Source: Novosphingobium sp. AAP83
Lineage (GTDB): Bacteria; Pseudomonadota; Alphaproteobacteria; Sphingomonadales; Sphingomonadaceae
Direction of reading: 5' to 3'
Assembly (NCBI RefSeq): GCF_001295795.1
Contig: NZ_LJHY01000020.1
Span: 1 to 64,000 of the forward strand
DNA: 64,000 bases
Within the stretch, counting starts at the first letter, position 1, and the number at the start of each line of letters is the position of its first letter. The notes beneath the pieces were generated by a model. It saw only the letters and a program-made list of their open reading frames with translations, was not told where the DNA came from and did no database searches. Both the position numbers and the translations under genes were made by a program. Positions 27,461 through 35,723 of the stretch are shown in pieces.

Positions 27461-27761
27461 GTGTTTATCCTTCTTCTCAAAAAGTGTCTATGCGATGGGC
27501 CGCTGTTCACAGCTAGGCGTCGCAATCCACCATTCCTTGGGTGCTGGCTGTTCGACCGGAGCCGGAAAGCGCATTTAAGCTTTTGGTTAAAGCCTGAGGT
27601 CGTACCTGTTGTAACTATTGTGCTAAGTCAAATGCGCTTGGGTGCACTGCGTTATAACGCGGGGGAAGTGTTGCAATGTTGCAACAAACTTGTGATCCGT
27701 TTGCCACCTGTCTCGCATTTGGGGGTTTTCATGAATTTTTCGGCCGAGGCGGCCTGAAGCT
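27461..27761 (-). promoter_or_regulatory. Upstream region of the TonB receptor with inverted repeat
   Basis: This gap of about 300 bases has no supportable gene. At 27670-27685 it holds GTTGCAATGTTGCAAC, an inverted repeat of 7-base arms with a 2-base spacer, a possible operator for the receptor gene. No regulator gene is adjacent, so the binding protein is unknown. Confidence 0.35.
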
Positions 27762-28946
27762 TTAGGCCGCCGAGAAGCCGCTCGGCCCCTGTCCATGCGC
27801 GTCCAGTTCCCGCATCCAGCGCCCGATCAGTTCCCGCTCACCCGCACTGATGAATGGATTCCATGTATCGATGATCAGAAGGGCGCGTAGTTCGCTCGTG
27901 GGATTGATCGCTTCGTGTTCGATCGTGTCATCAAACACGAACGCCTCGCCCTCAATCCATGTCCGCTCTTCGTTACCAACGCGAAAGGTGCAGCCCTGCG
28001 GAACGATCAGCGGCAGGTGAACAATCGAACGGATGTTGGTTGCACCGGTGTGCGGCGGAATGGCAGTGTCGGGCTTAAGCAGGGAGAAGAAGGCCACCGG
28101 TCCGCGTCCCGGCAAATCAAAGAGAGGAAGCGTTTCGAGCAGCGCCGCCGTTTGCGGGCAGTGTTCGCGCATGGCAGGGTTGGGCACGCCATGTTCGATA
28201 AAAAAGGTCGCGGCCCAAGCGTCGCTGTGATTGAGCTCGCCCCATTGGTTCACCGGCGCGCCGCGCGGATAGCGGACATAGGGCGCAAAGCCGTCACCAC
28301 CTTTGGTCAGCAGCGCCTTAAGCTCCTCGCGGATAACCGGGGTGGCCGCTTCCAGTTGTGGTAGCCAAGGGAACAGGCCGCGATCAAAGAACTGGATGGC
28401 AGGCAGATAGGGGTAATTGAGAACCAGGGGTTGGTGAACATAGGCACGACGACGGCCCAGTTGCAGATCAACCGCATGGCGAAACCGCTCGGCCTCGGCT
28501 GGTGGGGCTGCTGCATCTGCTTCTGCCTGCACCGCATCCAGCCGTTTGGCCAGATTGGCCGTATCGCTTGCTACCGCTGCCCGCGCATGAGCCAGTCCGG
28601 TCTGAAAACCGGGACCGCCAGCGGTATCGCCTTCGGGCACGGCGGCCAGTAAGCGCTTGAAATCTGCGAGTGCGGCAACCGCAAAGCCCTGAGTCTCGGC
28701 CAGCTTGCCACGCGAAAGCAGCGCGTGCGGCATGTAGGGATCGCAATCCAGCGCGGCGTTTAACGCCTCCAGTTGCTCCGCTGCGTTACCGGCCAAAGCG
28801 TGTGCATTGGCAAGATTGTAGTGCAGAATAGCCTCAGCCGGATCTGCCGCAACCGCCGCAGCAAATGCCTTGATCGCTCGTGCGGCGTCTCCTTGACGCA
28901 GCGCTATCATGCCTTGCTGGTTGAGTGTGGCTGGGTCATTGGTCAT
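27762..28946 (-). CDS. TPR protein with aspartyl/asparaginyl beta-hydroxylase domain
   Basis: A 394-residue protein. N-terminal TPR-like repeats (ATLNQQGMIALRQGD, ILHYNLANAHALAGN) lead to a C-terminal aspartyl/asparaginyl beta-hydroxylase fold (about residues 220-385). Iron and 2-oxoglutarate site motifs include IPPHTGATNIRSIVHLPL and FDDTIEHEAIN, the two His residues being the likely metal pair. It would hydroxylate Asp/Asn side chains of a protein or peptide. An alternative start is 28982. It sits 301 bases upstream of the TonB receptor on the same strand. With the sulfotransferase and the 2OG oxygenase it forms a set of TPR-linked modification enzymes. Confidence 0.85.
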   Translation of the reverse strand: MTNDPATLNQQGMIALRQGDAARAIKAFAAAVAADPAEAILHYNLANAHALAGNAAEQLEALNAALDCDPYMPHALLSRGKLAETQGFAVAALADFKRLLAAVPEGDTAGGPGFQTGLAHARAAVASDTANLAKRLDAVQAEADAAAPPAEAERFRHAVDLQLGRRRAYVHQPLVLNYPYLPAIQFFDRGLFPWLPQLEAATPVIREELKALLTKGGDGFAPYVRYPRGAPVNQWGELNHSDAWAATFFIEHGVPNPAMREHCPQTAALLETLPLFDLPGRGPVAFFSLLKPDTAIPPHTGATNIRSIVHLPLIVPQGCTFRVGNEERTWIEGEAFVFDDTIEHEAINPTSELRALLIIDTWNPFISAGERELIGRWMRELDAHGQGPSGFSAA

Positions 28947-29188
28947 GAAGGCATCCGGGCATGTGGGTGTTTTATGCGCCATAGAGTCAATCTGCGGCTC
29001 TGGCCAGCGACCGAAGTATGGGGTCGGGAACCGGATGAGGTGGGCGCGTTTTGCAGAGCAACGCCAAAAGCTGGACCTTCGCTCACGCAGGCCAGTCCGG
29101 CTTCTTCGTGGCCGGTATCACTGAAGCAGGCGCGTTGCAGGGCGGGCGCAGTTGCATTAACCGGAGGCCATGTTAAGACTTATGCCGA

Positions 29189-30403
29189 ATGGATGACCGT
29201 AGTGCAGATATTGCAGTGCTCGGTGGAGGGCTCGCCGGAGGTTTGATCGCGCTGGCGCTAGCCAGATTGCGGCCCGAACTTCGCGTGCTCGTTATAGAGC
29301 GCGGTGACCGGCTTGGTGGCAATCACGTTTGGTCATTTTTTGCGACAGATTTGCCCGAAGGCGGAACCGCGCTGGTTGAACCTTTGATCGCGGCACGGTG
29401 GGATGATTACGAGGTGCGTTTTCCGCGCGGTCGCCGTCAATTGCGCACGCCCTATCACAGCATCACAAGCGAGCGGCTGGATGCAGCCGTGCGCACCGCA
29501 CTGCCAATAGACGCGGTGTTATGCGGCTGCGAAATTGCCGATGTAACAGCCAACCGGATCACGCTTGGCGATGGGCGCACGATTGAAGCCGGCGCGGTGA
29601 TTGATGCGCGGGGCTCGGCAGGCCTTCCACATATGGCGGGTGGCTGGCAGAAATTCCTTGGCCAATTGATCCGCACCACGACGCCGCATGGGCTGGAACG
29701 CCCCATCGTGATGGATGGCACAGTGGCGCAGCATGATGGCTATCGCTTTGTCTATTGCCTGCCGTTTTCGGCAAACGAAGTCTTTGTTGAAGATACCTAT
29801 TATGCCGATGGGCCAGAGGTGGACGCGCCGCTGCTGCGTGAGCGGATCGCCGCTTATTGCGCCGATGCAGGATGGCAAGTGGCCGAGGTTCTGGGCGAGG
29901 AAAGCGGTTGCCTGCCGGTGGTGGGCAGCGGCGATTGGGAAGCGTTTCGTGCCGAGCATGAAATGCCCGATGTTGCTCTGGCAGGCGTGCGCGCCGGTTT
30001 GCTGCACCCGCTGACCGGCTATTCCTTCCCGCTGGCGCTGGCCTTTGCGCTCGATCTGGCGCAGCAGAAGGATGTTTCAGGCGGTGCTCTGGCGGTGTGG
30101 AGCCGAGGCTGGGCAGGGCAGCATTGGCGTGCGGGCGGTTTCTACCGCATGCTGACTAAGATGCTTTTTGCAACGGCCGCGCCCCATTTGCGCTTTGTTG
30201 TGCTGCAACGGTTTTACCGCTTGAATGCAGCGTTGATCGAGCGCTTCTACGCCGGAAAATCGACGCTGGCAGACCGGGTGCGCGTGCTGACCGGCAAGCC
30301 GCCAGTGCCGTTCTTCAAGGCCATCGGCACGGTGCTGGGTGAGCCTGCGCTAAATCCGCTGACTCTGCCCGAACGCCCGCCCCAAACCGGCGCGCCACGC
30401 TGA
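29189..30403 (+). CDS. crtY: Lycopene beta-cyclase CrtY
   Basis: A 404-residue flavoprotein that cyclises psi-ends of lycopene into beta-rings. The dinucleotide-binding start is IAVLGGGLAGGLIALALA, and GDRLGGNHVWSFF is the CrtY signature. The other conserved blocks (FVYCLPFSANEVFVEDTYY, HPLTGYSFPLALAFA) are present. It is convergent with crtD (18 bases between stops). The GGAGG at 29163 is too far from this ATG to be its ribosome site, so the start is not certain. No TGT-N12-ACA motif was seen in the 206-base upstream gap. Confidence 0.95.
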   Translation: MDDRSADIAVLGGGLAGGLIALALARLRPELRVLVIERGDRLGGNHVWSFFATDLPEGGTALVEPLIAARWDDYEVRFPRGRRQLRTPYHSITSERLDAAVRTALPIDAVLCGCEIADVTANRITLGDGRTIEAGAVIDARGSAGLPHMAGGWQKFLGQLIRTTTPHGLERPIVMDGTVAQHDGYRFVYCLPFSANEVFVEDTYYADGPEVDAPLLRERIAAYCADAGWQVAEVLGEESGCLPVVGSGDWEAFRAEHEMPDVALAGVRAGLLHPLTGYSFPLALAFALDLAQQKDVSGGALAVWSRGWAGQHWRAGGFYRMLTKMLFATAAPHLRFVVLQRFYRLNAALIERFYAGKSTLADRVRVLTGKPPVPFFKAIGTVLGEPALNPLTLPERPPQTGAPR

Positions 30404-30421
30404 TCGCGGGTTAGTCGAGGG

Positions 30422-31939
30422 TCAGAAGCCTTCGCCGACAGGAATACTGACAGTCCTGCGGTTTCCTGCCCAATCCGCCAACATACGCGCAGCCGCGATG
30501 CGCCCTGACATTGTGGCCATCGGGATGCCGGGGCCGGGGTGTACACTTCCGCCTGCCAGATAAAGCCCCGGCACTTTGCCCGATGCCCCGGCGCGGGCGA
30601 AACTTCCCATCATGCCATGATTTGCACGACCATAGAGCGCACCGCCGCTCGCGGGAAACAGCGCCTCAAACCCGGTCGGCGTTGTCACGGTCGGATCATC
30701 GCCGGGCTCAATCTTCAACCCGCATGCTTCCATCAAGCCAAAGGCCTTCGCAGTCAGATCGGCAATCGCGGCTTGATCAAGCGGTGCGCGGTCACCGTCG
30801 GCGGGGGCATTGATAAGCGCCAGCATACGTTCGGGTGTCCCCTCCGGATGGGCAGTGCCTTCGCCCCTGTCTTGCGCGCAAAGATAGACCGTGGGCGCAG
30901 ACGTTATCCGGCGATCCCGAAAGATGGATTTGAACTCGTCGGCGTAATCTTCGGCAAAGAACACATTGTGGTGCGCCAGATCAAACCCTGTCGTGCGGCC
31001 TGAAAGGCACCATGTGACCGCCGAGAGCGACCGCGCAGCAGGCGATGTGGCAGGGACTGGGCGTTCCTCGGCGGTCAGGGCCGAAATGTCGCCATTATAG
31101 ACCACGGCATCGGCGTCCAGCCGCTCGCCATTGTCGAGAAGCACGCCCGCAACGCGGCCATTTTCGATCACTATCCGGTCCATCTGCACGCCAAAGCGGA
31201 ACTGCGCGCCCTGCCGCTGCGCCAAGCTCTGGATCGCCTGGGCAACCCGGTGTGTCCCGCCATTGACCAGCCAGACGCCGTTCTGTTCGACATGCGCGAT
31301 CAGCATCAGGGTGGCAGGGGCTGACCACGGCGATGCACCGACATAAGTGGCATAACGGCCAAACAACTGGCGCAGGCGCGGGTCCTTGAAATGATCGCCA
31401 AGCGCGCTCCACAAAGTGCGCATCGGCATCGTGCGCCACAAATCGGGCATGCGCGCCAAGCCCAACCGGGCCACCAGACCGGGCACCGACGGGCGCTCTG
31501 ATGCGATGAAATCCTTTGCCAACGTGGTGTAGATATCTTTGCCGCGCGCGCAGAAGGCCAGATAACCGCGCGCTTCCTCTGCCCCGGCAAAGGTACCGAT
31601 TGCGTCGGCAGACTGCGCAATGTCGGCAAACAGATCCAGCGTTCCACCACTGCGCCATGCGTGACGCGCCAAGGTGGTGGCAGCGATCAAATCAAGATGG
31701 TCGCCCAACCGTTCGCCCGCATCGGCAAAAAGTCCTTCAAAAATCCATCGCATCGTAAACACCGTCGGTCCGGCATCCACCGGCCTGCCGCCTGCCATGA
31801 TTTGGCGCATTTTGCCGCCGCAAGTCTGCGCCCGCTCGATTACGGTGACGGCAAGGCCGGCGCGTGCCAGATCAGCCGCAGCCGCCAGCCCGCCCATGCC
31901 AGCCCCGACCACCACAACGCGGCGTGTTGCTAGTGCCAT
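30422..31939 (-). CDS. crtD: Carotenoid 3,4-desaturase CrtD (hydroxyneurosporene desaturase type)
   Basis: A 505-residue FAD-dependent desaturase that introduces a C-3,4 double bond in 1-hydroxy acyclic carotenoids. The FAD motif is VVVGAGMGGLAAAADLARAG. The segment VDAGPTVFTMRWIFEGLF, together with ERLGDHLDL and LFGRYATYVGASPW, is typical of CrtD rather than phytoene desaturase CrtI. It is followed on the same strand (upstream in coordinates) by a membrane-protein gene whose stop lies 6 bases before it, so the two are likely co-transcribed from the promoter near 32730. CrtD acts on the product of CrtC, which is encoded in the same cluster. Confidence 0.88.
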   Translation of the reverse strand: MALATRRVVVVGAGMGGLAAAADLARAGLAVTVIERAQTCGGKMRQIMAGGRPVDAGPTVFTMRWIFEGLFADAGERLGDHLDLIAATTLARHAWRSGGTLDLFADIAQSADAIGTFAGAEEARGYLAFCARGKDIYTTLAKDFIASERPSVPGLVARLGLARMPDLWRTMPMRTLWSALGDHFKDPRLRQLFGRYATYVGASPWSAPATLMLIAHVEQNGVWLVNGGTHRVAQAIQSLAQRQGAQFRFGVQMDRIVIENGRVAGVLLDNGERLDADAVVYNGDISALTAEERPVPATSPAARSLSAVTWCLSGRTTGFDLAHHNVFFAEDYADEFKSIFRDRRITSAPTVYLCAQDRGEGTAHPEGTPERMLALINAPADGDRAPLDQAAIADLTAKAFGLMEACGLKIEPGDDPTVTTPTGFEALFPASGGALYGRANHGMMGSFARAGASGKVPGLYLAGGSVHPGPGIPMATMSGRIAAARMLADWAGNRRTVSIPVGEGF

Positions 31940-31945
31940 GGCCGG

Positions 31946-32707
31946 TCAGTCCGCATCGGCGGTTTGGCGTTGGCGTAGCAGCCGGAACACGCCCAGTCCT
32001 GCCTGCTTGTCGATGCGCATCCGGTGGAAGATCAGGATCACCAGACCCACGCTAAGCGGTATGGCCCACATCGCCGGTTGTAACGCCAGCGAGGGTGCCA
32101 GTCGCACCGCGCCAAAGGCCAGAAACGCGGTGTAAACCGAGATACCGGCACCCACCAGCGCCTTGACATGTTCCTTGAGCCAATCGACCGGAGAGGGATT
32201 GCGTGCATAAAGGAACACCAGATTGGTGATGCCCGTGGCCATGCCTACCACGGCAATGGCCATCATCAGTGGCTGATTGATTTGCGCGCCTTCCCATGCA
32301 CAGACTACCGCTGCGATCATCACTGCATATTGCAGGCCGACATTGAGCCGGGTGCGGTTGGCAGCCACATCGCGGCGGTTGATCACGCAAAGCCAACCAT
32401 ACCACGCCAGATTGATCGTCAGGATGGCGTTGTGCAGCATCATCCAGCCGAACATGCCGCGGACAAATCCGGAATCGAAGTTGCCGACGAGGTGAGGGTG
32501 GACGCCCATCGGATTGGCCAGCGTAAACAGGCTCATCAGCACCGCAACGCATCCGGTGAACAAGATCGTGCGGGTAAAAACGCGGCCCCACTTGCGGTGA
32601 TTGACGCTGCCCTTGCGACCGATCACGGGAACCCAGAACGCCACAGCGCCTGTCGCACCGGCCACGATGTGCGCGGCAATCAGGCATTGGAACAAGAACA
32701 GATCCAC
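31946..32707 (-). CDS. Multi-spanning membrane protein in the carotenoid cluster
   Basis: A 253-residue protein with about seven hydrophobic segments. Its N-terminus (LIAAHIVAGATGAVAFWVPV, then GSVNHRKWGRVFTRTILF) resembles the DUF2306-type membrane family, in which a His/Arg-rich first loop follows the first helix. Biochemical function is unknown. It precedes crtD in the same direction, 6 bases apart, and shares the divergent promoter region with the P450 gene that contains a TGT-N12-ACA site. It may be involved in carotenoid synthesis or simply co-regulated. Confidence 0.6.
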   Translation of the reverse strand: MDLFLFQCLIAAHIVAGATGAVAFWVPVIGRKGSVNHRKWGRVFTRTILFTGCVAVLMSLFTLANPMGVHPHLVGNFDSGFVRGMFGWMMLHNAILTINLAWYGWLCVINRRDVAANRTRLNVGLQYAVMIAAVVCAWEGAQINQPLMMAIAVVGMATGITNLVFLYARNPSPVDWLKEHVKALVGAGISVYTAFLAFGAVRLAPSLALQPAMWAIPLSVGLVILIFHRMRIDKQAGLGVFRLLRQRQTADAD

Positions 32708-32728
32708 AGCGCGTACTCCCTCTTTGAG

Positions 32729-32746
32729 TGTCTATTGCACTGGACA
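32729..32746. promoter_or_regulatory. TGT-N12-ACA palindrome (PpsR/CrtJ-type operator) between membrane-protein gene and P450
   Basis: The sequence TGTCTATTGCACTGGACA has TGT and ACA spaced by exactly 12 bases, the consensus of PpsR/CrtJ, the oxygen/light-responsive repressor of photosynthesis genes in purple bacteria. It lies between the divergent starts at 32707 and 32784. The half-site symmetry is partial. Regulation by PpsR is inferred; the repressor gene is not in the window. Confidence 0.6.
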
Positions 32747-32783
32747 ATTGTAGTGTAAAGTTTAGTTGAATGAGGGGAAGCCG

Positions 32784-34226
32784 ATGGATGATCTTTTGAC
32801 CCAAATTGCACCCCTTCAAAAAAACCGCCGCAAGCAGGCCGGAGCGTCGCCGCGCGCCTTTGTGCCGCCACGCCCGAAGGCCAGCGCTGCCGTGCTGGCT
32901 CTATTGCGCGTGGCAGTGCGCGGCGATGGCGATTTGCTCAGTTTATTGCCCGCAAATGCCTATCGTACCGAGGTTGGCCCGCTGGGCTATTCGCGCCGCC
33001 AGATCCTGATCGTCAACCGGCCCGATCAGGTGCGCCGGGTGCTCTCTGATCCTGAAGGTATCTTCCCCAAGAGCGATCTGATGGTGGATGCTTTGGCACC
33101 GCTGATCGGGGATTCGATCTTCGTCTCATCGGGCGATACATGGCGTCGGCAGCGCCGGATGATCGATCCGGCTTTCACCATGATGCGGGTCAATCGTGCC
33201 TTTCCGGCGATGGAGGAGGGCGCGCAAGCCTGCGAGGATATGCTGGACCGGCATGCAAGTGGGCAAACCGCCTTGTCGCTCGATCTGACGATGAGCCATC
33301 TGACAGCGGACATCATCTGCCGCACCGTGTTCAGCACCGGCCTTGAAACGCAGGCCGCGCATGATGTGTTCGATGCCTTCACGATCTTCGAACACAGTGT
33401 GGCGCAAGTCGAAATCCGCCGCCTGATCATGGACCCGGCATGGACCAAGGTGCCGCAAAGCGAGAGCGTGCTGGCTGCCTGCAACACGATCCGCCGCCAT
33501 CTGGGTGATTTGCTCGACACCCATCTGGGGCCGAATGGCGGACGGTTTGACGATATCGCCGCTGCCGTTGTCGCTGCGCGTGACGACTTCACCCAAACCG
33601 CCTTCACCCGCGAGGAGTTGATCGACCAGCTTGGTGTGCTGTTTCTGGCAGGCCACGAAACCAGCGCCAGCGCGCTGACATGGGCCTTTTATCTGATGGC
33701 CATGCAGCCCGCGCTGGTCGCCCGCGCCCGCGCTGAAATCCATGCTTTGGCAGGCAGTTCGCAGCCGATCACGTTCGAAATGACGAAGCAGTTGCCCACA
33801 ATCCGCAACATCTTTCGCGAAACCTTGCGCCTTTACCCGCCCATCACCTTTCTGCCGCGCGTTGCCACCGAGGCGACCATGATTGGTGAACGCAAAGTGC
33901 GGCGCGGCGCTCTGGTGATGGTCGCGCCGTGGGTGCTGCACCGCCATGCGCGCTATTGGCGCGATCCGCATCGCTTTGATCCCGACCGCTTCCTGCCCGA
34001 ACGCGAGGCAGAGCTCACGCCGGGTGCCTATATACCCTTCGGCCTTGGCCCGAGGGTATGCGCAGGCGCAGCCTTTGCGCAGGCCGAAGCCGTGCTGTTG
34101 ATCGCGCGCCTGTTCCGGCGCTTCGATTTCGAGATCATCAAACCCCAAGCCGTGCGCCCGGCCGCCCGGTTGACCACGCGCCCGGCCCAGCAGATCATGG
34201 TGCGCGTAAGCCACGTGGCATCATGA
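32784..34226 (+). CDS. Cytochrome P450, carotenoid cluster
   Basis: A 480-residue P450. The oxygen-activating helix is LFLAGHETSASALTW, the ExxR motif is in FRETLRLYPP, and the haem loop is PFGLGPRVCAGAAFA with the axial Cys. It has no N-terminal membrane anchor. The position beside crtD and crtC suggests a carotenoid substrate, possibly ring hydroxylation or oxidation of a methyl group, but family members in other contexts differ. The ATG at 32784 follows GAGGGG; an earlier in-frame TTG is less likely. Its stop overlaps the next gene by 4 bases. Confidence 0.9.
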   Translation: MDDLLTQIAPLQKNRRKQAGASPRAFVPPRPKASAAVLALLRVAVRGDGDLLSLLPANAYRTEVGPLGYSRRQILIVNRPDQVRRVLSDPEGIFPKSDLMVDALAPLIGDSIFVSSGDTWRRQRRMIDPAFTMMRVNRAFPAMEEGAQACEDMLDRHASGQTALSLDLTMSHLTADIICRTVFSTGLETQAAHDVFDAFTIFEHSVAQVEIRRLIMDPAWTKVPQSESVLAACNTIRRHLGDLLDTHLGPNGGRFDDIAAAVVAARDDFTQTAFTREELIDQLGVLFLAGHETSASALTWAFYLMAMQPALVARARAEIHALAGSSQPITFEMTKQLPTIRNIFRETLRLYPPITFLPRVATEATMIGERKVRRGALVMVAPWVLHRHARYWRDPHRFDPDRFLPEREAELTPGAYIPFGLGPRVCAGAAFAQAEAVLLIARLFRRFDFEIIKPQAVRPAARLTTRPAQQIMVRVSHVAS

Positions 34227-35362
34227 CCACCGTTTTGCTGACGCTGGGACGCCTGCCAAAGGCGCTCGATCTGGCAAGAGGCTTCAGCCGTGCCGGATGC
34301 AGGGTACTGGTTGCCGATCCGTTTGGCTGGACGTTGACGGGAGCCTCGCGCCATGTCGCGCGCGAATTCGCCGTGCCGCCCCCGCACGCGGGCAAGGCAG
34401 CATATCATGCCGCCATCGCGCAGATCGTTGCAGATGAGCATGTCGATCTGGTCGTGCCGGTGTCCGAAGAGACCATGCATGTGGCCCATGCGCGCGAACG
34501 CTTCGATCCCCGCGTGCGTGTGTTCACAATGCCGCCAGAGCGGGTGTTGGCGCTGCATGACAAAGCCGGGTTCGTTGAGGCAGCGCGCGCGCAAGGCCTT
34601 GGAGTGCCCGAAACGCACGCGCTCGGCACGCAGGAGGCCCGCGCACTGGCGCAGGGCGGCGATGTGGTGGTCAAGCCAGTGTTTTCCTGCTCGGGGCGCG
34701 GCGTGCGGATCGTGGCGAAAGGTGCCGTTCTGCCCGAGGCTGACCCCGCCATTCCGGCTATCGTCCAGCGCTTTATCGCAGGGCAGGAGTTTAGCAGTTG
34801 CACCATTGCCCGCGATGGCCGCGCGGTTGCCACGATGGTCTATCGGGGCAGGGTTATGGCAGGCTCTGTCGCGATCAGCTTTGAACGTGTGGAAAGTCCC
34901 GCGATTAGCGCCTGGATCGAGACGTTCGTAACCGCATCGGGCTGGAGCGGGTTCATCGCGTTCGATTTCATCGTCGATGCAGCGGGCAAGGTGTGGGGTA
35001 TCGAATGCAACCCCCGCGCCACCAGCGGCCTCCATTTCTGGGAAGCCGAGGATATCGCCCGCGCCGTTCTTGACCCGGCGGGGGATGCAACTGTGCGGAT
35101 ACGACCGCAGCGGCAATTGCAGCAGTTTTACGCCTGCCTGACCGAAGCCCAATTGGCCATGTTCCGCCGCCGTGGGTTTAAAGACCAACTCGCCCGATTG
35201 TTCACGACGCGCGATGTCAGTTGGGATGCGACCGATCCTTGGCCGTTCCTCAGCATGATGTTCACCTCATGGCCGATCCTGCGCATGGCTATGGCTGAGC
35301 GTGTACCCTTTGGGGAAGTCGCCACGCGCGACGTGGGTTGGTACGCAGATGGGGCACCGTAG
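34223..35362 (+). CDS. ATP-grasp domain protein in the carotenoid cluster
   Basis: A 379-residue ATP-grasp protein. The fold is shown by the nucleotide-binding lysine in DVVVKPVFSCSGRGVRIVAK and the metal-binding IECNPRATSGLHFW near residue 270. A Rossmann-like pre-ATP-grasp region begins TVLLTLGRLPKALDLARGF. These enzymes activate a carboxylate as an acyl phosphate and ligate it to a nucleophile. The start overlaps the P450 stop (ATGA), so the two are coupled. Which carboxylate or amine is joined, and whether it relates to carotenoids, cannot be seen. Confidence 0.8.
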   Translation: MTTVLLTLGRLPKALDLARGFSRAGCRVLVADPFGWTLTGASRHVAREFAVPPPHAGKAAYHAAIAQIVADEHVDLVVPVSEETMHVAHARERFDPRVRVFTMPPERVLALHDKAGFVEAARAQGLGVPETHALGTQEARALAQGGDVVVKPVFSCSGRGVRIVAKGAVLPEADPAIPAIVQRFIAGQEFSSCTIARDGRAVATMVYRGRVMAGSVAISFERVESPAISAWIETFVTASGWSGFIAFDFIVDAAGKVWGIECNPRATSGLHFWEAEDIARAVLDPAGDATVRIRPQRQLQQFYACLTEAQLAMFRRRGFKDQLARLFTTRDVSWDATDPWPFLSMMFTSWPILRMAMAERVPFGEVATRDVGWYADGAP

Positions 35363-35723
35363 CGCGGGTCTGTCCAGATGAAAACCGTTCAAGCCGCCTG
35401 CGACTCGGTGGGCCAACATGCATGGTTGGCGATGGATATCAGATTGAGCGTTGGCAATGCCCACTGCTGCGTTATGGTATTCATTGCTTAAGCGAAGTTT
35501 ATATTATTGAATTTACGAGATATTATGGAAAGGTCGGTCTTGTTTCACCAGTTTTACGCTCCATAAAATCAGAATAATTGGACAATTGCATATGTCCAAT
35601 AAATTGGACATAGTTGAGGCAGGATCAACAAGAGGTTGAGCGAAGTGCCATTGCCGTGCGGACGGTCCTCTTTCGTCCGCGATTTGGCGTTGGCACCGCG
35701 ATGGCTGAAGCGGAGAACGGGAT
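35363..35723 (+). promoter_or_regulatory. Promoter region of crtC with PpsR-like half-sites
   Basis: The 361-base gap has no supportable gene. Three half-sites occur near its centre: ATTGGACA (35577-35584), TGTCCAAT (35593-35600) and ATTGGACA (35603-35610). The last pair forms an 18-base palindrome TGTCCAATAAATTGGACA with TGT-N12-ACA spacing. The first pair faces the opposite way. TTGGACA may also serve as a -35 element for crtC. The distance to the crtC start is about 110 bases. Confidence 0.6.
35593..35610. promoter_or_regulatory. Perfect TGT-N12-ACA palindrome (PpsR/CrtJ-type) upstream of crtC
   Basis: TGTCCAAT-AA-ATTGGACA has complete arm symmetry over 8 bases on each side. It matches the PpsR/CrtJ consensus exactly. 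Together with the site at 32729-32746, it makes joint control of crtC and the crtD/P450 promoters plausible. Confidence 0.65.

Noticed and set aside
30422-31939. Phytoene desaturase CrtI as an alternative call for crtD
   Set aside because: The VDAGPTVFTMRWIF and LFGRYATYVGASPW blocks and the neighbouring crtC fit CrtD much better than CrtI.
33126-34214. Long open frame (362 codons) on the minus strand opposite the P450 gene
   Set aside because: It is a shadow of the GC-rich P450 coding strand; it has no family resemblance, whereas the plus strand has haem and ExxR motifs.
34028-35188. 386-codon minus-strand frame opposite the ATP-grasp gene
   Set aside because: Antisense to a clear ATP-grasp gene, with no domain and low-complexity residues typical of shadow frames.
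35338-35577. 79-codon frame between ATP-grasp gene and crtC
   Set aside because: It starts inside the ATP-grasp gene and runs through an A/T-rich promoter gap; no conserved features.
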